DNA from: Ochrobactrum chromiisoli
Lineage (GTDB): Bacteria > Pseudomonadota > Alphaproteobacteria > Rhizobiales > Rhizobiaceae
Direction of reading: 5' to 3'
Assembly (NCBI RefSeq): GCF_026241335.1
Contig: NZ_JAPHAV010000004.1
Location: 62,001-126,000, forward strand
DNA: 64,000 nt
Below are positions 26,693 through 35,506 of the stretch, piece by piece. The notes under the pieces are model-generated. The model was not told the DNA's origin, did no database searches, and was given only the letters and a program-made list of their open reading frames with translations. The number at the start of each line of letters is the position of its first letter. The first letter of the stretch is position 1. A program made the position numbers and the translations under genes.

Positions 26693-27376
26693 TTATTCTT
26701 CGTCTTCGTCGGTGTTCGAGCCCTTCAGCGAAGACAGCTTTGCGAAAACCTTGTCCGCATCCAGCTCTTCTTCCTCAGGCGCTTCATCACGGTAATCGAA
26801 GTTTTCCGTGGCCGATGCCGGCAGCAATGTGCTGTCAGTTTCAGCAGCCGGACGGTTGCGCGCTGCGCGATCAACTTCAAGGTCGAGATCGATCTGCGAG
26901 CAAAGGCCGAGCGTCACAGGGTCCATGGCCGTCAGATTGGCAGAATTCCAGTGACTGCGGTTGCGAATCTGTTCGATGGTCGACTTGGTTGTGCCGATCA
27001 GGCGGGAAATCTGCGCATCTTTCAATTCCGGATGGTTACGCACCAGCCAGAGAATCGCGTTGGGACGATCCTGACGCTTTGAAAGCGGCGTATAGCGTGG
27101 TCCCTTGCGCTTGGCTTCCGGCACACGCACCTTAGGGTCGGAAAGCTTCAGACGATGGTATGGGTCCTTCTCACCCTTGGCAATTTCTTCGCGAGAAATC
27201 TGGCCGGTGATAACGGGATCAAGCCCCTTGATGCCCTGCGAAGCTTCACCGTCCGCAATTGCCTTCACCTCAAGCGGATGCAGCTTGCAGAAAGCAGCAA
27301 TCTGGTCAAAAGACAAAGCCGTATTATCGACGAGCCAGACGGCCGTTGCCTTCGGCATAAGAAGCTGGGTGGCCAT
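26693..27376 (-). CDS. trcR: DUF1013 / TrcR cell-cycle regulator
   Basis: A 227-residue protein of the DUF1013 family, known as TrcR. The N-terminus MATQLLMPKATAVWLVDNTALSF has the family signature, followed by an HTH-like segment ISRLIGTTKSTIEQIRNRSH (residues about 120-140) and an acidic C-terminus. In Rickettsia and Caulobacter relatives are linked to CtrA-type cell-cycle transcription. It is single, convergent with the WYL regulator gene. Confidence 0.85.
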   Translation of the reverse strand: MATQLLMPKATAVWLVDNTALSFDQIAAFCKLHPLEVKAIADGEASQGIKGLDPVITGQISREEIAKGEKDPYHRLKLSDPKVRVPEAKRKGPRYTPLSKRQDRPNAILWLVRNHPELKDAQISRLIGTTKSTIEQIRNRSHWNSANLTAMDPVTLGLCSQIDLDLEVDRAARNRPAAETDSTLLPASATENFDYRDEAPEEEELDADKVFAKLSSLKGSNTDEDEE

Positions 27377-27528
27377 TAGATATAATCCTTCTGTTCGTCC
27401 GCTCCGGTGGCGCGGGACGTGGGAAAAACCACAAATTCCGGGAAATCATGGCCTATATATATTTTTTTTGGTCATAGAGCAAGAAACTGCTGTTAAGCCA
27501 TCCCATGTTCTCTTCTTGTGAAAAGAAA

Positions 27529-28533
27529 TCAGGCGACATCCAGCACAATTTTACCAACATGCTGACTGCCTTCCATGCGCTCATGTGCCCGCCACGCTTC
27601 TTTAAGCGGAAAAACCATATCCATGACAGGCACAACGCGTCGATCGTCCAGCAGCGGCCAGACTTTCGCTTCCAGTTCACGCGCAATACCTGCTTTGAAC
27701 GCGACAGAACGCGAGCGCAATGTCGAACCGGTATGGGTCAGACGCTTGGTCATCAGAATCGCGAAATTGGCAGTCGCCTTGGCACCATTCAAAAATGCGA
27801 TCTGCACAATGCGCCCGTCTTCGGCGGCAGCCTTGTAGTTGCGATCGACATAATCGCCACCCACCATATCGAGAATAACATCGGCACCTTTGCCGCCCGT
27901 TATCTCTTTAACCACCGTCACAAAATCCTCTTCACGATAATTGATGGCCCGGTCCGCACCCAATTTTGTGCAGGCTTCGCATTTATCTTTTGAGCCTGCC
28001 GTAACGATCACCTGCGCACCAAAGGCCTTTGCAAGCTGGATGGCCGTCGTTCCAATGCCTGATGATCCACCATGGATGAGCAAGGTCTCGCCTTTCTTCA
28101 ATCCACCGCGCTCAAACACATTATGCCAGACTGTGAAAAAGGTTTCTGGGATTGCCGCAGCTTCGCGATAACCATAGCCGGAAGGCAGCGTTAGGGCGTT
28201 GGTTTCATGCACCGTTGCATATTCTGCATAACCGCCACCGGCAAGCAGCGCGACAACCTGATCACCAATGCGATAGCGCTCAACGCCTTCACCCAGAGCC
28301 ACGACATCACCGGCGATCTCAAGCCCCGGTATATCTGATGCGCCGGGTGGCGGAGCGTAGCTGCCCTGGCGCTGCAAAACATCGGGCCGGTTGACACCAG
28401 CCGCACGAATTCGAACCAGAATTTCCCCCGCTTGTGGCTGTGGCACAGCCCGTTCGGTAGGGCGCAACACATGCGCTCCACCCGGTTGCGCAATTTCGAT
28501 TGCAGTCATCTGGGAAGGCAATTGTGTTGTCAT
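27529..28533 (-). CDS. NAD(P)H:quinone oxidoreductase, zinc-free MDR family
   Basis: A 334-residue medium-chain reductase of the PIG3/QOR type. The GroES-like N-terminal domain has GVNRPDVLQRQGSY, and the Rossmann part LIHGGSSGIGTTAIQLAKAF. No zinc-ligand cysteines of alcohol dehydrogenases are present at the usual sites. It probably reduces quinones or enones with NADPH. The start at 28533 (MTTQLPS) is preferred to 28611. Start codons are upstream of and divergent from the DUF1192 gene. Confidence 0.85.
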   Translation of the reverse strand: MTTQLPSQMTAIEIAQPGGAHVLRPTERAVPQPQAGEILVRIRAAGVNRPDVLQRQGSYAPPPGASDIPGLEIAGDVVALGEGVERYRIGDQVVALLAGGGYAEYATVHETNALTLPSGYGYREAAAIPETFFTVWHNVFERGGLKKGETLLIHGGSSGIGTTAIQLAKAFGAQVIVTAGSKDKCEACTKLGADRAINYREEDFVTVVKEITGGKGADVILDMVGGDYVDRNYKAAAEDGRIVQIAFLNGAKATANFAILMTKRLTHTGSTLRSRSVAFKAGIARELEAKVWPLLDDRRVVPVMDMVFPLKEAWRAHERMEGSQHVGKIVLDVA

Positions 28534-28697
28534 GGTCTGACCCCTGTTCGAATTTCTCATCAAAGAGCACTCCACATAGAGTACGCTTCGCATTTGAGAA
28601 TAATTCATCATCGATTTTTGAAAATATATATGCGAAGATTCAAGGTGTTAAATCTTTTTTGTCTTTATAGACACGCCATAGACTCCGGAGGAAGGCC

Positions 28698-28889
28698 ATG
28701 AGCGGTATCGATGAAGATGCAGGACAACCGCGCAAGAGTGTGGTTCTGAGCGATGAGGAACTGTCTGTGTTATCTCTGAGAGAGATTGATCAGCACATCG
28801 CTTTGCTGCAATCCGAAATTGAGCGTCTGAAAGTCGAAAGGCTGAAAAAGGGCGACAGCCGGGCAGCCGCCGAGGCGCTTTTTCGCTGA
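28698..28889 (+). CDS. DUF1192 protein
   Basis: A 63-residue DUF1192 protein (SVLSLREIDQHIALLQSEIERLK), a small coiled helix common in Rhizobiales. A Ser/Thr-poor, charged sequence with no known function. A GGAGGAAGG ribosome site precedes it. The MFS gene follows after 62 nt. Confidence 0.8.
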   Translation: MSGIDEDAGQPRKSVVLSDEELSVLSLREIDQHIALLQSEIERLKVERLKKGDSRAAAEALFR

Positions 28890-28951
28890 TATGTCGTCTC
28901 ATAACGATCAAACGAGGCCGCTTTCATGCGGCTTCATAAAATCCCGGGAAC

Positions 28952-30196
28952 GTGATCTTGCGTATTTACATTCAGGTTCTGGCGCTGCTCTGCGGCACAG
29001 CCTTTCTTTTAATGGCCTCGGGCCTGCATGGCCTGCTTCTGCCACTGCGCGGCGGACTTGAAGGCTTCTCCGTTACCTCTCTTGGTATGCTCGGCACCAC
29101 ATGGGCGGGTGGCTTTGTTGCAGGCTGCCTTTTCGCCCCGCGCCTCGTGCGCCGTGTCGGCCATGTTCGTGCATTCGGATGTTTTGCAGCCTCCGCGGCC
29201 ATTATCGCACTTTTATCCGGCATCTATATTGATGCAATTTCGTGGATCATTCTGCGCACCTTCACCGGTTTCTCGATGGCAGGCGCATTCATGGTCATCG
29301 AAAGCTGGCTCAATGAACGTGCCACCAATGAATCGCGCGGCAAGATTTTCGGCCTCTATATGATGGTCAACTATGGTGCCACGATGAGTGGCCAGATGAT
29401 GGTGGCAAATGGCGACATTCGTTCCGATCATCTGTTCATGGTGACCGGCATTCTCTTCTGTCTCGCGCTGATCCCGACCGCCATGTCAACGGCGGTCAGT
29501 CCAAAGCCGCTTACGGAAGTTCAGCTTGATCTCAAAGCGCTCTACCGAAACTCCCCCGCGGCTTTCGTTGGCTGTATCCTGATCGGCATTGCCAATGGCG
29601 CATGGGGCACGCTTGGCGCAGTTTTCGGTGCAAAATCCGGCATTTCCACAACCGAAATCGCGCTCATGGTCAGCGTCACCATTGCTGCCGGCGCGCTTAT
29701 GCAAATTCCTGTCGGGCGCATTTCAGACCTCATCGACCGACGCTATGTTCTGGCAGGTGTCGCATCCCTCGCTGCCCTTGTCGGGCTGCTGGCATTCATC
29801 ATCGCTCCATCCAACGGCACCGTGATCATCATCATGACCGGCTGCTACGGCGCTCTGGCCTACGCGCTCTATCCCGTTGCGGTTGCCCATGCAAATGACC
29901 ATGCGAGCTCGGAAAGCTTTGTCAAAGTATCGAGTGGCTTGTTGCTGCTTTACGGCTTTGGCACCATGCTGGGGCCTCTGCTGGCTGCTGCCGCGATGGA
30001 CATCTTCTGGCCGTCCGGGCTTTTTGCCATCACCGCGCTCTCGCATATTTCAATTACGGCCTATGCGCTGTTCCGCTCACGCAAGCGGGCATCGGTACCC
30101 AAGGACGAAAAAGAACAGTTCAAAAGCATGCCTTCGGTCAAAAGCGCCACCCCTGAAGCCATGAATTTGGACCCGCGTGCCGAAGTGGAAGGCTGA
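28952..30196 (+). CDS. MFS transporter
   Basis: A 414-residue permease starting with GTG and having about twelve hydrophobic helices, then a polar tail of about 40 residues. Segments such as LNERATNESRGKIFGLYMMV and VGRISDLIDRRYV match the YcaD-type subgroup of the major facilitator superfamily. No substrate can be read. A GGGAA ribosome site lies 5 nt before the GTG. A perfect terminator follows. Confidence 0.85.
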   Translation: MILRIYIQVLALLCGTAFLLMASGLHGLLLPLRGGLEGFSVTSLGMLGTTWAGGFVAGCLFAPRLVRRVGHVRAFGCFAASAAIIALLSGIYIDAISWIILRTFTGFSMAGAFMVIESWLNERATNESRGKIFGLYMMVNYGATMSGQMMVANGDIRSDHLFMVTGILFCLALIPTAMSTAVSPKPLTEVQLDLKALYRNSPAAFVGCILIGIANGAWGTLGAVFGAKSGISTTEIALMVSVTIAAGALMQIPVGRISDLIDRRYVLAGVASLAALVGLLAFIIAPSNGTVIIIMTGCYGALAYALYPVAVAHANDHASSESFVKVSSGLLLLYGFGTMLGPLLAAAAMDIFWPSGLFAITALSHISITAYALFRSRKRASVPKDEKEQFKSMPSVKSATPEAMNLDPRAEVEG

Positions 30197-30201
30197 CAAT
30201 A

Positions 30202-30229
30202 AAAAAGCAGCGAATATTCGCTGCTTTTT
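30202..30229. terminator. Terminator after the MFS gene
   Basis: A perfect palindromic stem AAAAAGCAGCGAAT / ATTCGCTGCTTTTT of 14 bp, 5 nt past the stop. Confidence 0.85.
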
Positions 30230-30393
30230 ACGATGCTTTTGAACAGGATTGCCTTGTCAAAAAGATCTTCTTAAATGGCGATGCGCGGCGGCTGACACGC
30301 AGCCGCCAACATCGTTAGACCAGAAGTATGGCAGTATAAACCCTTTTGATCCTCACCAATTGCGGTCCCTACTGCCGTTCAAACAAACCCAAA

Positions 30394-30573
30394 TTAATGA
30401 CGGGTTACCTGCGTTTTTAGTTTTTCAATCTGCTCCTTGAGAGCCAGCTTTTTGCGCTTAAGAGAAGTAACATGCAGATCATCAGTTGCCGGTGACGCTA
30501 AAGCCTCGGAGATTTCCTCTTCCAAAGCGCCGTGCTTCTGTTCGAGCGTGGCAAGATGGGACTCGATAGCCAT
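30394..30573 (-). CDS. YdcH-family (DUF465) small protein
   Basis: A 59-residue coiled-helix protein (LATLEQKHGALEEEI, then LKRKKLALKEQIEKL). YdcH proteins are short conserved DUF465 proteins of unknown function. Three in-frame Met codons at the start (30579, 30576, 30573) follow AAGGAG; the third has the best spacing. A second member is 334 bp away on the other strand. Confidence 0.75.
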   Translation of the reverse strand: MAIESHLATLEQKHGALEEEISEALASPATDDLHVTSLKRKKLALKEQIEKLKTQVTRH

Positions 30574-30579
30574 CATCAT

Positions 30580-30906
30580 TTCTCCTTTGATTGGTTACTC
30601 AAAGGACAGAGCCATGTCGCGTTTTGCCAACAAATGGCTCTATCCGCTCTCACCTGCGCAAACGCCCGGCACACCTCCTGCTATCCGGGCCAGTTACGCA
30701 GTCCCGGCTGCCATTCAACAGTTCATACAGCAACCGTTATTCATGACAGAACAGTGACACTGTGGCATGAGTTTGGTCTAAAGTCGAATTTGTTTTGGTA
30801 GCATTTTCCAATCACAAAAAATGTGATAAAGGCTTTGCTTGAAACGGGTCTGCCCCAATCTGGTGCGGCCCGTAATATCATTCTGGAACAATATGGGGCA
30901 AACCGC
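30580..30906. other. Intergenic region between the two YdcH genes
   Basis: 327 bp with no convincing reading frame. The only structure is ATCACA / TGTGAT (30811-30827), a 6-bp inverted repeat with a 5-nt A spacer, similar in outline to a CRP/FNR-type half-site pair. It stands 80 nt before the second YdcH gene. Both genes diverge from this region, so it must hold two promoters. Confidence 0.4.
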
Positions 30907-31110
30907 ATGTCCGATCAGGAACAGGCCGAAATCAGATTGGCCGTCGCACGTCTGAAACAGGAGCACGCGGATTTCGATGCAGCCATAAATGCCATGATGC
31001 AGGTGGGTTGCGATCAGCTGCGCATTCAGCGCATGAAAAAGAAAAAACTCGCCATCAAGGATAAGCTGCAGGAAATGGAAGATCAGGTCATTCCTGACAT
31101 CATCGCCTGA
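30907..31110 (+). CDS. YdcH-family (DUF465) small protein
   Basis: A 67-residue protein with MSDQEQAEIRLAVARLKQE and ending in LRIQRMKKKKLAIKDKL. It belongs to the same family as the gene at 30394. An in-frame GTG at 30823 would add 28 residues not seen in the family. It may be transcribed with purE, although a hairpin lies between. Confidence 0.75.
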   Translation: MSDQEQAEIRLAVARLKQEHADFDAAINAMMQVGCDQLRIQRMKKKKLAIKDKLQEMEDQVIPDIIA

Positions 31111-31133
31111 TCCTTTGATCACAAAAAGTTTAT

Positions 31134-31160
31134 AGCCGGGATTTGCCCGGCTTTGTTTTT
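31134..31160 (+). terminator. Terminator between the YdcH gene and purE
   Basis: A 7-bp stem AGCCGGG / CCCGGCT with an ATTTG loop and TTTGTTTTT, 24 nt past the stop. purE starts only 22 nt later, so its transcript must come from read-through or from a promoter inside this region. Confidence 0.7.
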
Positions 31161-31181
31161 CAATAGAAGCAGGAAAGATCA

Positions 31182-31676
31182 ATGAGTGTGAATGCAGACG
31201 TCGCCATCATCATGGGCAGCCAATCCGATTGGGAAACCATGCGTCATGCAGCAGACACATTGGAGGCGCTGGGCATTTCTTTTGACACACGCATCGTTTC
31301 CGCACACCGCACGCCGGACCGCCTTGTCGCTTTCGCCAAAGGTGCAAAGGCTGAAGGCTTCAAGGTCGTGATCGCTGGTGCAGGCGGTGCGGCGCATCTT
31401 CCTGGCATGGCCGCAGCCATGACCCCTCTCCCGGTTTTTGGCGTTCCAGTACAATCAAAAGCGCTTTCCGGCCAGGATTCGCTCCTGTCCATTGTGCAGA
31501 TGCCAGCCGGTATTCCGGTCGGCACCTTGGCGATTGGTCGCGCCGGTGCCGTCAATGCAGCGCTCCTCGCAGCAGCCGTGCTGGCTCTTTACGACAACGC
31601 GCTTGCGGCCCGTCTTGATGAGTGGCGTGCGGCGCAAACCGAAAGCGTTGCTGAACGCCCATCCAACGAGGTTTGA
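31182..31676 (+). CDS. purE: N5-carboxyaminoimidazole ribonucleotide mutase
   Basis: A 164-residue class I Pur[11 protein letters not shown] at the N-terminus, SAHRTPDR, and [14 protein letters not shown] are the CAIR/NCAIR-binding motifs. It moves the carboxyl group of N5-CAIR to carbon in purine synthesis. Its stop TGA and the purK ATG are separated by one nucleotide, which is strong translational coupling. Confidence 0.95.
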   Translation: MSVNADVAIIMGSQSDWETMRHAADTLEALGISFDTRIVSAHRTPDRLVAFAKGAKAEGFKVVIAGAGGAAHLPGMAAAMTPLPVFGVPVQSKALSGQDSLLSIVQMPAGIPVGTLAIGRAGAVNAALLAAAVLALYDNALAARLDEWRAAQTESVAERPSNEV

Positions 31677-31677
31677 T

Positions 31678-32766
31678 ATGGCACATTCCGCATTAAAAGC
31701 CGGATCAACGATCGGCATTATCGGCGGTGGCCAGTTGGGCCGTATGCTGGCCATGGCAGCAGCCCGCCTTGGCTATGAGACAATCATTCTGGAGCCACAG
31801 GCAGATTGCCCGGCGGCACAGGTGGCGAACCGCCAGATCATTGCAGCCTATGATGATCCGGCAGCTCTTGCTGAGCTTGCAGCAGCCTCCGACGTCATTA
31901 CCTATGAATTCGAAAACGTGCCTGTATCCGCAGCCGACAAGCTCGCAGAATCGGCTCTTGTTTTCCCACCTCCGGCAGCGCTTGAGATTTCACAAGATCG
32001 CTTCACCGAAAAGCAGTTCCTCAATGAAAGCGGCATCCAAACTGCGCCTTGGCGTCTGGTTGACGATGAAGAATCACTCATTGCCGCACTTGGTGCACTG
32101 GGTGAGCGCGGTATTCTGAAAACCCGCCGCCTTGGCTATGATGGCAAAGGTCAGGTTCGTCTGACTTCACTTGATGAGAATGAAGCGCGTGCAGCCCTTG
32201 AGGCAATCAAACACGCGCCGGCAATTCTTGAAGGCTTCATCGCTTTTGAACGTGAGGTTTCTGTGATCGCAGCCCGTGATCGCGCCGGCAATGTTTCAAT
32301 CTTTGACATCGCCGAGAACGTTCATAAGGACGGCATTCTCGCAACCTCGACCGTTCCAGCTTCAATCTCGGCTGAGACAGCCGATGCTGCAAGCCAGGCG
32401 GCTTCAAAGCTTCTGCATGCACTTGATTATGTCGGCGTGCTTGGTCTCGAATTCTTCGTGCTCGCGGACGGCACGCTCCTTGCCAATGAATTTGCGCCAC
32501 GCGTGCACAATTCCGGCCACTGGACGGAAGCCGCTTGTGCCATCTCGCAGTTCGAGCAGCACATTCGTGCGGTGACAAGCCTGCCGCTTGGCGATACGGT
32601 GCGCCATTCGGATTGCGTCATGGAGAATCTGATTGGCGATGATATTGAGAAGGTTCCGGCGATTCTGACAGAATCGAATGCCGTGCTGCACCTCTACGGC
32701 AAAAAAGAAGCCCGTCCGGGCCGCAAGATGGGTCATGTCACCCGCATAAAGCCCCGTGTAAACTAA
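31678..32766 (+). CDS. purK: 5-(Carboxyamino)imidazole ribonucleotide synthase
   Basis: A 362-residue ATP-grasp enzyme. It begins with IIGGGQLGRMLAMAA, has the ATP-grasp lid around ILKTRRLGYDGKGQ, and the metal-binding EFAPRVHNSGHWT. It attaches CO2 to AIR using ATP and bicarbonate and hands the product to PurE. The frame extends upstream through purE, but the start at 31678 is supported by the family and by the 1-nt coupling. Confidence 0.95.
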   Translation: MAHSALKAGSTIGIIGGGQLGRMLAMAAARLGYETIILEPQADCPAAQVANRQIIAAYDDPAALAELAAASDVITYEFENVPVSAADKLAESALVFPPPAALEISQDRFTEKQFLNESGIQTAPWRLVDDEESLIAALGALGERGILKTRRLGYDGKGQVRLTSLDENEARAALEAIKHAPAILEGFIAFEREVSVIAARDRAGNVSIFDIAENVHKDGILATSTVPASISAETADAASQAASKLLHALDYVGVLGLEFFVLADGTLLANEFAPRVHNSGHWTEAACAISQFEQHIRAVTSLPLGDTVRHSDCVMENLIGDDIEKVPAILTESNAVLHLYGKKEARPGRKMGHVTRIKPRVN

Positions 32767-32768
32767 AC

Positions 32769-32801
32769 TTCACAGAGGAATCGGGCAGATTCCTCTGTGA
32801 A
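32769..32801 (+). terminator. Long hairpin after purK
   Basis: A perfect 14-bp stem TTCACAGAGGAATC / GATTCCTCTGTGAA with a 5-nt loop, 2 nt past the purK stop. There is no T run, so it may be a transcript-end protector or a weak terminator. Confidence 0.6.
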
Positions 32802-32856
32802 CAGCCCCTGCGGCAAGATTTTCCGAGTCCAGCTTCGTGAATCTGCGGCGCAGCAG

Positions 32857-32892
32857 TTGACATTTGGCTGAAATATTGTGTATTTCGGCCAA
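32857..32892 (+). promoter_or_regulatory. Promoter with overlapping palindrome upstream of rpmJ
   Basis: TTGACA (32857-32862), a 17-bp spacer and GTATTT resemble a promoter. A 12-bp inverted repeat with one mismatch (TTGGCTGAAATA at 32864-32875, TATTTCGGCCAA at 32881-32892, spacer TTGTG) overlaps its spacer and -10 region, as expected of a repressor site. Confidence 0.45.
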
Positions 32893-32925
32893 CCCTTCGG
32901 GCAGGAATACTGCCTGTAACCAATT

Positions 32926-32947
32926 GGCGCCTTGGGCGCCTGTTTTT
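32926..32947 (+). terminator. Terminator in the rpmJ leader
   Basis: A GGCGCC / GGCGCC stem with a TTG loop is followed by TGTTTTT. It lies downstream of the palindrome/promoter and 54 nt upstream of the rpmJ start codon. A smaller hairpin GGCAG / CTGCC (32900-32914) precedes it. Together they could be an attenuator or end a very short RNA. Confidence 0.6.
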
Positions 32948-33000
32948 ATGCAGCCCGGCGGCATGTCCTGTCGATGGGCCAACCAAGACCGGTGATTGAC

Positions 33001-33126
33001 ATGAAGATCAAGAATTCGCTCAAGGCGCTCAAGGCTCGTCATCGTGACTGCCAGCTCGTTCGCCGCAAGGGCCGCGTTTACATCATCAATAAGACTGCTC
33101 CGCGCTTTAAGGCACGTCAGGGCTAA
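33001..33126 (+). CDS. rpmJ: 50S ribosomal protein L36, cysteine-poor form
   Basis: A 41-residue L36 ([20 protein letters not shown], ending APRFKARQG). It has a single cysteine and lacks the zinc-binding CxxC...CxxH of the classic form, so it does not need zinc. This form is common in alphaproteobacteria. An in-frame ATG at 32932 would add 23 odd residues and is rejected. Its leader is unusually structured. Confidence 0.93.
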   Translation: MKIKNSLKALKARHRDCQLVRRKGRVYIINKTAPRFKARQG

Positions 33127-33166
33127 TCTTATTGCTGATTTTGCATTTGACGTTCCGCCGCGTATA

Positions 33167-33856
33167 ATGAAAGTTATGCGCATGCGGAACGTTTTTGCAT
33201 ATCTGAACACATCTTCGCTCTCGATAGCAATCGCACTTACCGCAATGTTAAGTGCGTCTTTGGCTTATGCCGAAACAAATCCCTCACCGACAGCACCGAT
33301 AACGCCGGTGCAAATCGGCACAGACGGCGACCAGAAGCCCGCTCCCAAAGAACAAAATCAAGCCGACCAAACGCCGGAAGAGCGCCTCAACAAGCTGTTT
33401 GCCGAACTCAAGCGCACATCCGATGAGACCAAAGCCCGTCGCCTCACTGTTCAAATCAATCAGATCTGGCAGCAATCCGGCAGCGCAACGGTCGATCTTT
33501 TGCTGCAGTGGGCGAGCAACGCCATGCTCGAAAAGCGCTATACATCAGCCCTTGATTTCCTGAATGAAGCCATCGCGATCAACCCGGACTATGCAGAAGC
33601 ATGGAACCGGCGTGCGACGGTCTATTACCTGCGCAATGACTATGCGCATGCGATGTATGACATCAATCGCACACTGGAGCTTGAGCCACGCCATTATGGC
33701 GCCTTGACCGGCATGGCCGATATTCTGCGCGCTCGCGGCCTCAAGGAGCAGGCTCTAAAGGCCTATGAGAAGGCGCTTGAGGTTAATCCGATGATGCGTG
33801 ATGCGCAGAAGAATTTCCTCGATCTGACAGAAGAACTTAGCGACACCCGCACCTGA
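33167..33856 (+). CDS. Exported TPR-repeat protein
   Basis: A 229-residue protein. A signal peptide (cleavage near SLAYA, about residue 35) is followed by a Pro/Gln-rich linker and three TPR-like repeats (SALDFLNEAIAINPDYAEAW and KAYEKALEVNPMM are clear). It probably serves as a periplasmic protein-interaction scaffold. The start at 33167 is the first Met with a fitting signal sequence; the frame overlaps the end of rpmJ upstream, but that extension is not protein-like. Confidence 0.75.
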   Translation: MKVMRMRNVFAYLNTSSLSIAIALTAMLSASLAYAETNPSPTAPITPVQIGTDGDQKPAPKEQNQADQTPEERLNKLFAELKRTSDETKARRLTVQINQIWQQSGSATVDLLLQWASNAMLEKRYTSALDFLNEAIAINPDYAEAWNRRATVYYLRNDYAHAMYDINRTLELEPRHYGALTGMADILRARGLKEQALKAYEKALEVNPMMRDAQKNFLDLTEELSDTRT

Positions 33857-33877
33857 TTCTCTGACAATCGACCAAAC

Positions 33878-33908
33878 AAAAACGCGCTCCGAAAGAAGCG
33901 CGTTTTTT
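33878..33908 (+). terminator. Terminator after the TPR gene
   Basis: Stem AACGCGCT / AGCGCGTT with a small internal mismatch and GAAA loop, followed by TTTTTT. Confidence 0.75.
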
Positions 33909-33929
33909 CGTATCTATAAGGCTCACCCA

Positions 33930-34069
33930 AAACTGGGTGGGATTCGGGATTATGGTACGGCGAAAATGGTGAGGTTTGAGACCCGGCGCGCAGCGTACTT
34001 AAAGTACGTGAGCACCGGAAACGAAAAACCACGCCATTTGCAGGCCACCGGAAACCGAAGGCCGCCGGT
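33930..34069. repeat. Palindromic extragenic repeat, Brucella-type candidate
   Basis: Between the TPR gene terminator and pyk lie nested palindromes: ACCCAAAACTGGGT, CGTACTT / AAGTACG (about 33993-34008), and ACCGG / CCGG segments up to the pyk stop. The gene-free stretch has the look of the short dispersed repeats (Bru-RS) found in Brucella and Ochrobactrum. I recall this motif family only by resemblance. No second copy occurs in this window. Confidence 0.4.
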
Positions 34070-35506
34070 TTAATCTGTCGATTGACCGTCAGCGCCAATA
34101 TAGGCAATGCGCAGGAGATTGGTTGCGCCTGGCGTTCCAAATGGCACGCCTGCGGTGATGATCAAACGATCACCAGCCTTGCCGAACTCTTCCTTGAAAG
34201 CGACCTGACACGCGTGATCAACCATATCTTCCAAATCATGCGCATCTTCGGTCACAACGCAATGCAGACCCCAGACGACCGAAAGACGACGCGCAGTGTC
34301 AACCACCGGCGAAAGCGCGATAATCGGGGTACGTGGGCGCTCACGCGCGGCACGAAGACCAGTGGTGCCGGAGGCCGTATAGGTGACGATTGCCGATAGA
34401 TTCAGCGTTTCAGCAATCTGGCGTGCAGCAAGCGAAATCGCATCTGCACCCGTTGGCTCTGGAATTGCACGCTGTGCGTCCAGAATACCCGGATAAGTCG
34501 GCTCACGCTCAACCTTTTCCGCGATACGGTTCATCGTCGCCACAGCTTCAACCGGATACTGACCGGAAGCTGATTCTGCCGAAAGCATGACGGCATCCGC
34601 ACCTTCAAACACAGCCGTTGCAACGTCTGACACTTCGGCACGGGTTGGCACCGGTGCGGTGATCATCGATTCAAGCATCTGCGTTGCAACCACAACCGGC
34701 TTACCGGCGCGGCGGGCTTTGCGGATCATCTGCTTCTGAATGCCCGGCACGCTTTCCAGCGGCATTTCAACGCCCAGATCGCCACGGGCAACCATGATAG
34801 CGTCAGAAAGCTCAATAATCTCATCAAGACGGGTCACAGCCTGCGGCTTTTCGATCTTCGACATGAGACTGACTTTGCCGCCAGAGAATTTGCGGGCTTC
34901 GATCAAATCTTCAGGGCGCTGAATAAACGACAGGGCAACCCAGTCTATTTCTTCCTTGAGAACGGCCTCAAAATCCTTGTAATCCTTCTCGGTCAGCGCG
35001 CCGACACCCAGCGTGGTGTCTGGAAGGCTGACGCCCTTACGGTCGGAAATGCTGGTTCCGGCAACCACTTTACAACGAATAGACTTGCCATCACAGGCTT
35101 CGGCTATCAGTTCCAGCTTGCCGTCATCGATGAGAAGACGATGGCCCGGCTCCACCGCTTCCAGAATTTCCGGATGCGGGAGATAGACACGGGTTTCATC
35201 ACCCGGCTCTTGATTGTCATCGAGCGTGAAGGTCTGACCTGCGACAAGCGTGACCTTTGTGTTCTTGAACTTGCCAACGCGCAGCTTTGGCCCCTGCAAA
35301 TCCGCCAGAATTCCGATAGGACGGCCAAGTTCTTTTTCGACATTTCGAATACGCTTTACGAGTGTGCGCATCGTGTCATGATCGGCATGACTCATATTGA
35401 TACGAAAGACGTCTGCACCAGCTTCAAAAAGCTGACGGATAACGGCTTCTTCGCCAGACGCCGGGCCGAGTGTGGCGAGAATCTTGACCTTGCGGTTGCG
35501 CTTCAT
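34070..35506 (-). CDS. pyk: Pyruvate kinase
   Basis: A 478-residue pyruvate kinase. KILATLGPASGEEAVIRQLF opens the barrel, with FRINMSH, the metal-binding MVARGDLGVEMP and the K/Mg-binding MSKIEKPQ. The C-terminal allosteric domain is complete. It makes pyruvate and ATP. The ATG at 35506 overlaps the stop of the upstream DUF1036 gene by 4 nt (ATGA), so the two are translationally coupled. Confidence 0.95.
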   Translation of the reverse strand: MKRNRKVKILATLGPASGEEAVIRQLFEAGADVFRINMSHADHDTMRTLVKRIRNVEKELGRPIGILADLQGPKLRVGKFKNTKVTLVAGQTFTLDDNQEPGDETRVYLPHPEILEAVEPGHRLLIDDGKLELIAEACDGKSIRCKVVAGTSISDRKGVSLPDTTLGVGALTEKDYKDFEAVLKEEIDWVALSFIQRPEDLIEARKFSGGKVSLMSKIEKPQAVTRLDEIIELSDAIMVARGDLGVEMPLESVPGIQKQMIRKARRAGKPVVVATQMLESMITAPVPTRAEVSDVATAVFEGADAVMLSAESASGQYPVEAVATMNRIAEKVEREPTYPGILDAQRAIPEPTGADAISLAARQIAETLNLSAIVTYTASGTTGLRAARERPRTPIIALSPVVDTARRLSVVWGLHCVVTEDAHDLEDMVDHACQVAFKEEFGKAGDRLIITAGVPFGTPGATNLLRIAYIGADGQSTD

